Source: Gammaproteobacteria bacterium
Lineage (GTDB): Bacteria > Pseudomonadota > Gammaproteobacteria > JAABTG01
Assembly: GCA_017999615.1 (NCBI GenBank)
Contig: JAGNLM010000010.1
Span: 20,700 to 84,699 of the forward strand
Direction of reading: 5' to 3'
DNA length: 64,000 nt
The position numbers and the translations under genes were made by a program. The first letter of the stretch is position 1, and every line of letters starts with the position of its first letter. Below are positions 28,202 to 35,552 of this stretch, in pieces. A model generated the notes under the pieces. It did no database searches, was not told where the DNA came from, and was given only the letters and a program-made list of their open reading frames with translations.

Positions 28202-28549
28202 CTAGCGCTTGACCCAGCGCCCCCCGGAGTCCATCACGAACTGGCCGGAGGGGGTGGCGCTGACGAGGCGTTGACCGGCCACGGCCTGAACCTCCTGGAG
28301 GGCGCGGCCCGTACTCCGGGCGACCTGCTCGTACTGCTTGCGCCGTTCCTCGTTCACCCGGTTGACGAGCTCGCGCACGTCGGCCGGCGCCTTGGCGGAA
28401 ACGAGGCCGAGCAGACCGTCCGTGCGCTCCCCCACGAGGCCCGACGCCTTGGCGCCGGTCAAACCATCCTGCGCGAATGCCGGCAGGCTGTGCGCAGCGA
28501 GCAGGGGCAACACCCCGATCAGGGCGACGAAGCGGCGGCGCGTGGTCAT
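28202..28549 (-). CDS. ydbL: YdbL family periplasmic protein (DUF1318)
   Basis: A 115-residue exported protein with a signal peptide (ending 'HSLPAFAQ'). The DUF1318 domain reads 'TGAKASGLVGERTDGLLGLVSAKAPADVRELVNRVNEERRKQYEQVARSTGRALQEVQAVAGQRL'. In E. coli, YdbL works with YdbH and YnbE and is thought to chaperone YnbE so that it does not multimerise wrongly. The start codon overlaps the ynbE stop (ATGA), matching that functional link. Gene order ydbH-ynbE-ydbL is the same as in E. coli. Confidence 0.92.
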   Translation of the reverse strand: MTTRRRFVALIGVLPLLAAHSLPAFAQDGLTGAKASGLVGERTDGLLGLVSAKAPADVRELVNRVNEERRKQYEQVARSTGRALQEVQAVAGQRLVSATPSGQFVMDSGGRWVKR

Positions 28550-28779
28550 GGCTTCTTCTCCTTGGGCAAGCCGAAGAGCTCCGGGTTCTTGTCGAAGACT
28601 TGGTCGAGCTCGCGGTCGATCTTCACCCGGACCTCCTGCTCGATACGGACGTTGAGATTGATCTCGATGGGCTTGTCCGGGGCCTCGAGCTTCACGGTCG
28701 GGTTACACCCGCCCGCCATCAGCACGACTGCTGCCAGGGCGCCGAGGCGCACCGGCCGGAAGGTCTCTCGCTCGTTCAT
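28546..28779 (-). CDS. ynbE: YnbE family outer-membrane lipoprotein
   Basis: A 77-residue lipoprotein with a lipobox 'LMAGGC' (Cys at about residue 25) after a short signal sequence. The mature part carries the family core 'PIEINLNVRIEQEVRVKIDRELDQVF'. In E. coli, YnbE anchors in the outer membrane and extends the beta-sheet groove of YdbH, completing a lipid bridge between the membranes. It overlaps both neighbours by ATGA. The N-terminal 'NERETFRPVRL' is a little longer than a minimal n-region. Confidence 0.92.
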   Translation of the reverse strand: MNERETFRPVRLGALAAVVLMAGGCNPTVKLEAPDKPIEINLNVRIEQEVRVKIDRELDQVFDKNPELFGLPKEKKP

Positions 28780-30311
28780 CGCTTTCGCTTTCCCGGCGTT
28801 GCGTTACCCACGTTTGGAGTCCCCAACTGCTCGATCCGTTCCCGTACCGAGTCGGGGATCTGGTAACTGCGCAGACCGCTGCGCAGGATGCGGTCCAGGG
28901 CTCCGCTCAGGCGGACGTTCAGGGCCACCGGGCGCCCCCCCTGGAAGTCGGGATTGGCCCCCTTCAACTTCAGCCCCACGACCGTCTCCTCCCCGAGGAC
29001 CCCGTCGATCGTGAGCGCAAGCTCCTCGTAATGGAAGTTCCGCAGGGCCTCCCGGAGCACCGCCGTGCCGGAGTCGCCACCCCCGCCCAGGAAGGCCGGG
29101 GGATCGGCCGGGTCGTAGCGCACACGCCCGGTTCCGGCCGCCTCGAGGCGCCCGCCCTCGACCCGAACCCGGCTGCCCTCGATCTCGACCGGGATGCGCC
29201 CCCCGAGGGTCCCCGTCGCTTCGAGGCCCTGCACCTCGAACTGGGCGAGCACCTGGTCGAGGTCGAGCCCGTCCGCCTCCAGGGTCAGGTTCCGGCGGCG
29301 CTCCCCCACCGCGAAGCTGGCCGGCAACATCCGCAGGCGACCACCCGCCCAGCGGACCTCGGCCTGCTCAACCGCGAGACGCTCACCCCGCTTGACCTGG
29401 AACGAGACGAGCGCGTCGGTCAGGGGCAAGCCCACGTCGATGGAATTCGCGGAGAGCCACTGACCCGGAGGCGTCAGGATCGGGTCCAGGGACGAGAGGG
29501 CGACGAGACCGTTCACCCCGCCCACCGTGAGGGCCAGCCCGCGGAGCGACAGCCCCGCCACCCGCACCTCCGCGCTGCCGTCGAGCCCCTTGCCGTCGTG
29601 GCGCACGCGCGCCTTCAGCCGGGCCTCCCCGTCCAGGGCGAAGGGCTCCCCCCCGAGCGTCAGGGCCCCGGCAAGCCCTGCCCTCGAGTCGAGGTCCACC
29701 GTGAGCCCGGAGGGGCCGGAACGGGCACGCAACTCCGCAGTGGCCCGGGGCCCGATGGGAACGAGGCTCAGCTCCAGACGCCCGTCGAGACGGCCCTCGC
29801 CGGGGCTCGTCAGGTGGCCCGAGAAGGGGACCGTGGCAGCGCCGAGAGGGCTGGTCAGCGAGAGCACGGCGTCATCGACCGCGAGCTCTGCGACCGGTAG
29901 CCGGAGCGCCGAGAGCCAACCGGGCACGGCCGCGGGAGGACCGCCGTGCGCCTCCCGGCCCAGGAGCTCCACACCCTCGGGACCCACGCGCAGCGAGAGA
30001 CGCGCACCGGTGAGGGCGACCCGGTCGACCCGTCCCATGGCCAGGCCCGCCGGGGAGTACTCGAGCCGGATGCCTTCGACGCCCTGGCCACCCTCGCCCT
30101 CCCCGGTGTCGGCTCCGAGCCGAAGCCGGGCGTCCAGCGCCCCCCAGCCGATGCGCTCCACCGTGAGCACCGCCTCGGGGAAACCGGCGCCCCGTATCGC
30201 CGACGACGCCGAGGCTCCGAGGAGCTCCGGCAACACCCGGGACACACCGAAGACGGCCAGCAGCACCAGGCCGAGAACCTGCACCACTGTCCAGAGCAGC
30301 CCGCGCATCAT
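28776..30311 (-). CDS. ydbH: YdbH family intermembrane phospholipid-transport protein, short form
   Basis: A 511-residue AsmA/TamB-superfamily protein with an N-terminal membrane anchor ('LLWTVVQVLGLVLLAVFGVSRVLPELL') and a long series of amphipathic beta-strands. The C-terminal YdbH-type end reads 'FHYEELALTIDGVLGEETVVGLKLKGANPDFQGGRPVALNVRLSGALDRILRSGL'. In E. coli the protein is about 880 residues and spans the periplasm; this one is roughly 60% of that, so the groove would be shorter. The start is placed at the ATGATG at 30311/30308 just before the membrane helix, after GGGTGGG. It is the first gene of the operon. Confidence 0.85.
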   Translation of the reverse strand: MMRGLLWTVVQVLGLVLLAVFGVSRVLPELLGASASSAIRGAGFPEAVLTVERIGWGALDARLRLGADTGEGEGGQGVEGIRLEYSPAGLAMGRVDRVALTGARLSLRVGPEGVELLGREAHGGPPAAVPGWLSALRLPVAELAVDDAVLSLTSPLGAATVPFSGHLTSPGEGRLDGRLELSLVPIGPRATAELRARSGPSGLTVDLDSRAGLAGALTLGGEPFALDGEARLKARVRHDGKGLDGSAEVRVAGLSLRGLALTVGGVNGLVALSSLDPILTPPGQWLSANSIDVGLPLTDALVSFQVKRGERLAVEQAEVRWAGGRLRMLPASFAVGERRRNLTLEADGLDLDQVLAQFEVQGLEATGTLGGRIPVEIEGSRVRVEGGRLEAAGTGRVRYDPADPPAFLGGGGDSGTAVLREALRNFHYEELALTIDGVLGEETVVGLKLKGANPDFQGGRPVALNVRLSGALDRILRSGLRSYQIPDSVRERIEQLGTPNVGNATPGKRKR

Positions 30312-30367
30312 CCCACCCGCGCATCGTCCGACCGGCCCCGCCATCCCGTGGCCGCGCAGGGCCGGAA

Positions 30368-30387
30368 GGCACCTGCGCACAGGTGCC
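30368..30387 (-). terminator. Perfect 8-bp hairpin downstream of fhs
   Basis: GGCACCTG and CAGGTGCC close a 4-nt loop, with no mismatch, between the fhs stop and ydbH. It probably ends fhs transcription, although the downstream T tract is short (CTTCC), so a role as an mRNA-stabilising hairpin is possible. Confidence 0.45.
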
Positions 30388-30433
30388 CCCCTTCAGCGCA
30401 GCGAAAGCCCGCGGGGCCTCTGGCCCACTCCCG

Positions 30434-32053
30434 TCAGAACAACCCGCTGACGTTCCCTTCGGAGTCCACGTCGATCGAGAGCGCCGCGGGCTGGCGCGGA
30501 AGGCCCGGCATGGTCATGACCTTGCCAGTGTAGACGACCACGAACCCGGCCCCGGCGGAAACCTTCGCGCCGTTGACGCTCAGCACGAAATCCCGCGGCC
30601 GACCGGCGAGCTTGGGGTCGTCGCTGAGCGAGGCGGGTGTCTTTGCCATGCACACGGGCAACCCCCCGTAGCCCAGGTCTTCGATGCGCTTCATCTCGGC
30701 GCGTGCGCCCTGGGAGAGCTCCACTCCCGCCGCACCGTAGATGCGCCGTGCCACCCATTCGGCCTTCTCACGGATCCCCAGTTCCAGGGGATACAGGGGG
30801 TGGAACGACGAGGGCGAGTCGCTCGCCGCGCAAACCAGCTCCGCGAGCTCGAGACCACCGGCGCTGCCCCCCTCCCGGAAATCCGTGATCGCCGCCGGCA
30901 CCCCCAGGTCCGCGCAGCGGGCACGCATCTCCTCGAGCTCGGCCGGCTCGTCGTCCAGGAACCGGTTGATCGAGACGACCACCGGCAAACCGAACTCGCC
31001 CAGGTTCTCCACGTGCTTGGCCACGTTCTCGATGCCGTGGCGGGCGTAGGCCCGGCGCGTCACCACGAGCACGGCCGCCGCGGGCTTCAGTCCCCCCGCG
31101 CGGCACTTGATGTCGAAGAACTTCTCCGCCCCCAGGTCCGCGGCGAAACCCGCCTCGGTCACCACGTACTCGCCGAGCTTCAACGCGAGCCGCGTCGCGA
31201 TCAGGGTGTTGCACCCGTGAGCGATGTTGGCGAAAGGCCCACCGTGCACGAAGGCCGGGGTGCCCTCGATCGACTGCACGAGGTTCGGGTGGATAGCCTG
31301 CTTCAGCAAGGCCGCCATCGCGCCGTGCACACCGATGTCGCCCGCGCGCACCGGCCGGCCCAGGCTGTCGTAGCCCACCACGACCTCGCCGAGCCGCCTC
31401 TTCAGGTCGGCCAGGTCCTCGGCGAGGCAGAGCACCGCCATGACCTCGGATGCGGCGGTGATCTCGAAGCCGTCCTCGCGCATCACCCCGTTGCCACCCT
31501 GTCCCTCCAGCCCCACCAGGATGCTGCGCAGGGACCGGTCGTTCATGTCCATCACCCGCTTCCAGACGACCTTGCGCGGGTGGATCTCGGGGGTCGCGCC
31601 CTGGTGCAGGTGATTGTCCACCACGGCGGACAGGAGATTGTGGGCAGTGGACACGGCGTGGAGGTCGCCCGTGAAGTGCAGGTTGATCTCCTCCATGGGC
31701 AGGACCTGGGAGTAGCCGCCGCCGGCCGCCCCGCCCTTCAACCCCATGCAAGGGCCGAGGGAGGGCTCGCGGATGGCGATCACGGCCCGCCGGCCGATGG
31801 CTGTCAGGGCTTGGCCCAGCCCGATGGTGGTGGTGGTCTTGCCCTCGCCGAAGGAGGTCGGCGTCATGGCGGTGACCAGCACCAGCCGCCCCTCGGGGCG
31901 TTCCCCCAGCCGGTTGGCCAGGGCGGGAGCCGGCACCTTCGCGATGTAGCGCCCGTAGGGGAGCAGGTCGTCGGGCTCGAGGCCGAGGACTGCAGCCACC
32001 TCCGTGATGGGCCGCAGGGTGGCCTCCCGGGCAATCTCGAGGTCGGAGCGCAT
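30434..32053 (-). CDS. fhs: Formate-tetrahydrofolate ligase
   Basis: ATP + formate + tetrahydrofolate gives 10-formyl-THF, feeding purine synthesis or one-carbon assimilation. The 539-residue length is near the family norm (about 555). Motifs are the P-loop 'TPTSFGEGKTTTTIGLGQAL', 'REPSLGPCMGLKGGAAGGGYSQVLPMEEINLHFTGDLHA', 'GGNGVMREDGFEITAASEVMAVLCL', 'HGGPFANIAHGCNT' and the C-terminal 'GYGGLPVCMAKTPASLS'. The ATG at 32053 begins the conserved 'SDLEIAREA' start; the frame further upstream lies inside the next gene. It follows an ACT/SerB-like gene by 29 bp, so they are likely co-transcribed. Confidence 0.97.
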   Translation of the reverse strand: MRSDLEIAREATLRPITEVAAVLGLEPDDLLPYGRYIAKVPAPALANRLGERPEGRLVLVTAMTPTSFGEGKTTTTIGLGQALTAIGRRAVIAIREPSLGPCMGLKGGAAGGGYSQVLPMEEINLHFTGDLHAVSTAHNLLSAVVDNHLHQGATPEIHPRKVVWKRVMDMNDRSLRSILVGLEGQGGNGVMREDGFEITAASEVMAVLCLAEDLADLKRRLGEVVVGYDSLGRPVRAGDIGVHGAMAALLKQAIHPNLVQSIEGTPAFVHGGPFANIAHGCNTLIATRLALKLGEYVVTEAGFAADLGAEKFFDIKCRAGGLKPAAAVLVVTRRAYARHGIENVAKHVENLGEFGLPVVVSINRFLDDEPAELEEMRARCADLGVPAAITDFREGGSAGGLELAELVCAASDSPSSFHPLYPLELGIREKAEWVARRIYGAAGVELSQGARAEMKRIEDLGYGGLPVCMAKTPASLSDDPKLAGRPRDFVLSVNGAKVSAGAGFVVVYTGKVMTMPGLPRQPAALSIDVDSEGNVSGLF

Positions 32054-32082
32054 GACCAAGTTTCGGGCTCCGGTTGCGGGGC

Positions 32083-33237
32083 TCAGAGGCGCGGGACGCC
32101 GAAACCACCCAGAAGGCCGAGGAGCTGGTCCCGGCTGAGCACCCGCTGGTTGAGGAAGTCGAGGGCGAGCTTCATGTTGAACTCCACCTGGATCCCGACC
32201 GGCGCCACCCCTTCGCCCGGCTCCTCCCCGATGACGGTCACGTCCGATTCGGCGAGACCCTCCTCGGCGAGAAGGCCCGCGAGCACCCGTCGGCGGTCGA
32301 GCGGGTCGACCCCGGGGTCGGGCTCTCCGGTGAGGGAGCGGGTGTCGTCGTTGACCGGCAGCCGGAAACCGTAGCAGTGGTCGAGGGCCGCCTTGCGCGC
32401 GAGCACCTCGGTGAAGAAGTCGAATGCGCGGGTGATGGCGATTACCTTGTAGCCCATGACCTTGAGCGTCTCGACCAGCTCGGTCGTGGCCGGCGTGACC
32501 TCGGTCGCCCCGCACGCCCGAGCGGCCACCTCGGCTGGCAGCCCCTCCAGCAGCCGCGCGGCGTGACGCACGGCGTCCACCGGCCGCGCGGGGTCGTAGG
32601 CCCGGCGCACCGCCTCACGGTCGATCCCCGCCTGCCGCAGGACCTCCGTCAGCGTGCGGGTGTCGATGAAGCTGGTGCCGATATCGAAGCACACGGCCCG
32701 TTTCTTCTTGTTGAAGACGTCCTCGGCCTGGAACATCGAGCGGATCCCGACCGCGCTCATCTCCTCGCGCAGCACGCCGAGCAGGTTCGGCAGGGGCAAT
32801 GCGGCCTGGGTCACGTCCGCGTGGAGCTCCATCAGGAAGACCCCGGCGCGCGCCACCATCCGGGAGAACTCGATGTTGACGTGGTAGCCGGAGAGTTGCT
32901 GGGAGATGCGGGAGACGATCCCCGGCCGGTCCCTGCCCACGAGCACGATCAGGAGGCTCTTGCGGTCGGGGCTGCGCGGGACGGGGGTGTACTTCTGGAC
33001 GTCGAGGGTGAGGTTGGCATCCTCGGCGATGCGTGCGACGAGGCCGCGGAACTGCTCCGCGCGCAAGTCGCTCTCCGCGAGGTCCACCACCATCACGACC
33101 GTGAACAGCCCGTGGACGACGTCCTGGCGCAGGTCCACGACGTTGCCCCGGACCTCCGCAATCGGCCGCGTGAGCTGCTGCACCAACCCCACCGCGTCGC
33201 GCCCGGCGCCGTGCACTACGTAGAGCCTTTCCCGCAT
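32083..33237 (-). CDS. ACT-ACT-SerB-like protein with degenerate phosphatase domain
   Basis: A 384-residue protein: two ACT domains (about 3-80 and 95-170, the second with 'GRDRPGIVSRISQQLSGYHVNIEFSRM'), then a HAD-fold region aligning with phosphoserine phosphatase. The catalytic DxDx(S/T) motif is replaced by 'CFDIGTSFID' (D185-I-G187), so the general-acid Asp is absent. The C-terminal 'GDGANDL' metal loop is replaced by 'IGEEPGEGVAPVGI'. The middle still resembles SerB ('TLKVMGYKVIAITRAFDFF'). It is therefore probably not a phosphatase but a regulatory or binding protein. GGAGGGAG lies 7 nt before the ATG. It precedes fhs, linking it to serine/one-carbon metabolism by context only. Confidence 0.8.
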   Translation of the reverse strand: MRERLYVVHGAGRDAVGLVQQLTRPIAEVRGNVVDLRQDVVHGLFTVVMVVDLAESDLRAEQFRGLVARIAEDANLTLDVQKYTPVPRSPDRKSLLIVLVGRDRPGIVSRISQQLSGYHVNIEFSRMVARAGVFLMELHADVTQAALPLPNLLGVLREEMSAVGIRSMFQAEDVFNKKKRAVCFDIGTSFIDTRTLTEVLRQAGIDREAVRRAYDPARPVDAVRHAARLLEGLPAEVAARACGATEVTPATTELVETLKVMGYKVIAITRAFDFFTEVLARKAALDHCYGFRLPVNDDTRSLTGEPDPGVDPLDRRRVLAGLLAEEGLAESDVTVIGEEPGEGVAPVGIQVEFNMKLALDFLNQRVLSRDQLLGLLGGFGVPRL

Positions 33238-33354
33238 GACTCGCTCCCTCCCCTCCCTACCGCGCCTCGGTTTTCGATAGCGGCACGTCCCGCACGGCCC
33301 TTACTCCCTGCTCGCCCGACGAGCCGGCAAGCCCTGCCGGCCGCCGCAAGCCCT

Positions 33355-33381
33355 GCGAACCCGGCGAACCCGGCGAACCCT
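33355..33381. repeat. Three tandem 9-bp units downstream of pbpC
   Basis: Units GCGAACCCG, GCGAACCCG and GCGAACCCT lie in the 160-bp gap between pbpC and the ACT-SerB-like gene. Nothing else is evident in that gap. Confidence 0.55.
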
Positions 33382-33397
33382 GCAAGCCCTTCCAAGG

Positions 33398-35482
33398 CTA
33401 GCGCAGGGTGACGCTCGCCGCGTCGCTGCGTCCGTCGGAATCGACCACGCTGACCCGCACGCTCCCAGTCCGCAGCGGTTGCCACAACACCTCCCGCTCC
33501 TGACCCTGCGCCACCGGACGGCCGTCCACCAGCCAGACGAGGGGACGCCGCCCGCCCTCGGCCATCAGGGTCACCGGAGCGATCGCCCCCCCCTCCTCGG
33601 CAACGTCCAGGCGGATGCCGGGTTGCGGAAACACCAGCCGCAGGTGGTGCGCATCGGGCAGGTCGAGCCCCCCGCCGGGGGCGCGGGCCTCCAGACGGCG
33701 CAGCAGGGGCGCCGTCGCGCCCGACGGGCCGGCGACCCCCGTCGGGGCACCCGGGTCGGAGGGCAGGAGGTCGAAGACCTCGTAGAGGAGCGGCAGCGCG
33801 GCTGTGCGGCCGGTCTGCTCGGGGATGGGCGTCCCATCGGGGCGCCCGACCCACACGCCAACCGTATACCGCTCGCCGACGCCAAACGCCCAGGCGTCAC
33901 GATACCCGTAGCTCGTCCCCGTCTTGACCGCGAGGGGTGCCCGCGTGCGCCGGTCCGCAGCCTGCACCCAGCCCGGCGCGGGCGCGGCCTCGCGCAGGAT
34001 GTCGCGCACCCGGCGCGCCGATTCGGGCGAGAGGAGCCTGCCACCCCCCGGCGGCGGGCGTTCCGCCCCGGCCCGCAGCGGCACCACCTCGCCGTCCCGC
34101 GCAAGCCCTGCGTAGAGTGCCGTGAGGTCCTCCAGGGTCATCCCCACGCCCCCCAGGGCGAGGGGCAGGCCGGGAGGCGCGCCCCGCCCTGCCCCTCGCC
34201 CTGCCGGAAAGTGGAGTGAGACCCCGGTGCGGGCCAGCGCCGTGGCAAACCGGGCCGGGCCCAGGCGGTCCAGGACCAGCACGGCGGGCACGTTCAGCGA
34301 GCGCAGGAGCGCGTCCCGCACGGTGAGCTCACCGTGGAACGCGGAGTCGAAGTTGGCGGGGCTGTAGTCCCGGAAACGGGTGGAGACGTCGGACACGAGC
34401 GTGCGAGGCTCGACGATCCCTTCGTCGAAGGCGAGCCCGTAGAGGAAAGGCTTCAGGGCGGAGCCCGGGGAACGGACCGCGCGCGTCATGTCGACGGCCC
34501 CGCGGCGCCGGACGTCGAAGTAGTCGGCCCCGCCGACCGAGGCCATGACGTGGGCGTCCCGATGATCCGCCACGAGGAGCGCGACGCTGCCCGCGGACAC
34601 CAGGGACGCGGTGGCGCGGGCTGCGAGGCCCTCCAGGGCCCGCTGCAGCCGCGCGTCGACCGGGGTGCGCACGACCGGCGTCCCCGGGCTCTCGCCGCGC
34701 AGCCGCTCTGCGAGGTGCGGGGCGAGAAACGGCCACGGCACCCGGCCCACGGGTACGGGCTCGGCACCCGCCTCGGCCACCGTCCGCACGTCCACGACTC
34801 CGGCGGCCAACCCCCGCCCGAGGGCCCTCTCCCGGGCCCGCGCCGCGGCCTCCGGATGCCGGTCGGGGCGCAGGAGCGCAGGGGAACGGGGCAGCGCGAC
34901 CAGCAACGCGGCCTCGCCGGCGGTGAGGGCACGGGGCTCCTTGCCGAGGTAGGCGAGGGACGCGGCCCGCAGGCCCTCCAGGTTGCCGCCGAAGGGGGCG
35001 AGCGTGAGGTACATCTCGAGGATCCGGGCCTTGTCGTAACGGGCCTCCAGTTGCAGCGCCCGCAGGGCCTCGAGGAGCTTGCTCGCCAGCGTCCGGGGGC
35101 GGGGCTCCAGCAGCCTCGCGAGCTGCATGGTCAGGGTCGAGGCCCCGGAGACGGTGCGTCCCGCCGCGAGGTTCTCCGCGACGGCCCGGGCGACGGCGAC
35201 CGGGTCCACGCCCGGGTGGGCTTCGAAGCGCCGGTCCTCGACCGCCACGAGCAGCGCCAGGTAGAGCGGAGCGACGTCGTCCAACGTCACCGGCAGGCGC
35301 CAGAAGCCGTCCCGCGTGGTGAAGAAGCGCAGGGGAGCACCCGTGCGGTCGACGACCGCGGTGGAGAGGTCCTCCAGCCGCCCGAGCGGCGGGGGGAAGA
35401 ACCGATCGAGCAGGACGACGCAGACCACCGGGACCGCCAGCGCGGCGGCCCCGAGCAGTGCCCGGCGCAGGGACCGCTTCAC
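33398..35482 (-). CDS. pbpC: Penicillin-binding protein 1C
   Basis: A 694-residue bifunctional class A PBP. It has an N-terminal membrane anchor ('ALLGAAALAVPVVCVVLLDRFF') and a glycosyltransferase domain with 'LLVAVEDRRFEAHPGVDPVAVARA' (catalytic Glu), 'GASTLTMQLARLL' and 'EMYLTLAPFGGNLEGLRAASLAYLGKEP'. The transpeptidase domain has 'SPGSALKPFLYG' (nucleophile Ser and Lys), 'SLN' and 'VKTGTSYGYRDAWAFG'. A C-terminal BiPBP_C beta domain ends 'VSVVDSDGRSDAASVTLR'. The GTG at 35482, directly before the anchor, is preferred. It lies 70 bp after an alpha-2-macroglobulin gene, the usual pbpC partner. Confidence 0.95.
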   Translation of the reverse strand: MKRSLRRALLGAAALAVPVVCVVLLDRFFPPPLGRLEDLSTAVVDRTGAPLRFFTTRDGFWRLPVTLDDVAPLYLALLVAVEDRRFEAHPGVDPVAVARAVAENLAAGRTVSGASTLTMQLARLLEPRPRTLASKLLEALRALQLEARYDKARILEMYLTLAPFGGNLEGLRAASLAYLGKEPRALTAGEAALLVALPRSPALLRPDRHPEAAARARERALGRGLAAGVVDVRTVAEAGAEPVPVGRVPWPFLAPHLAERLRGESPGTPVVRTPVDARLQRALEGLAARATASLVSAGSVALLVADHRDAHVMASVGGADYFDVRRRGAVDMTRAVRSPGSALKPFLYGLAFDEGIVEPRTLVSDVSTRFRDYSPANFDSAFHGELTVRDALLRSLNVPAVLVLDRLGPARFATALARTGVSLHFPAGRGAGRGAPPGLPLALGGVGMTLEDLTALYAGLARDGEVVPLRAGAERPPPGGGRLLSPESARRVRDILREAAPAPGWVQAADRRTRAPLAVKTGTSYGYRDAWAFGVGERYTVGVWVGRPDGTPIPEQTGRTAALPLLYEVFDLLPSDPGAPTGVAGPSGATAPLLRRLEARAPGGGLDLPDAHHLRLVFPQPGIRLDVAEEGGAIAPVTLMAEGGRRPLVWLVDGRPVAQGQEREVLWQPLRTGSVRVSVVDSDGRSDAASVTLR

Positions 35483-35552
35483 GGACTTCCCGGGGTCCCC
35501 CGGCAGGACCGAGGCAAGGGCTCTGCGGGGGCCTGCGCCCGGCTCCGCGCCC

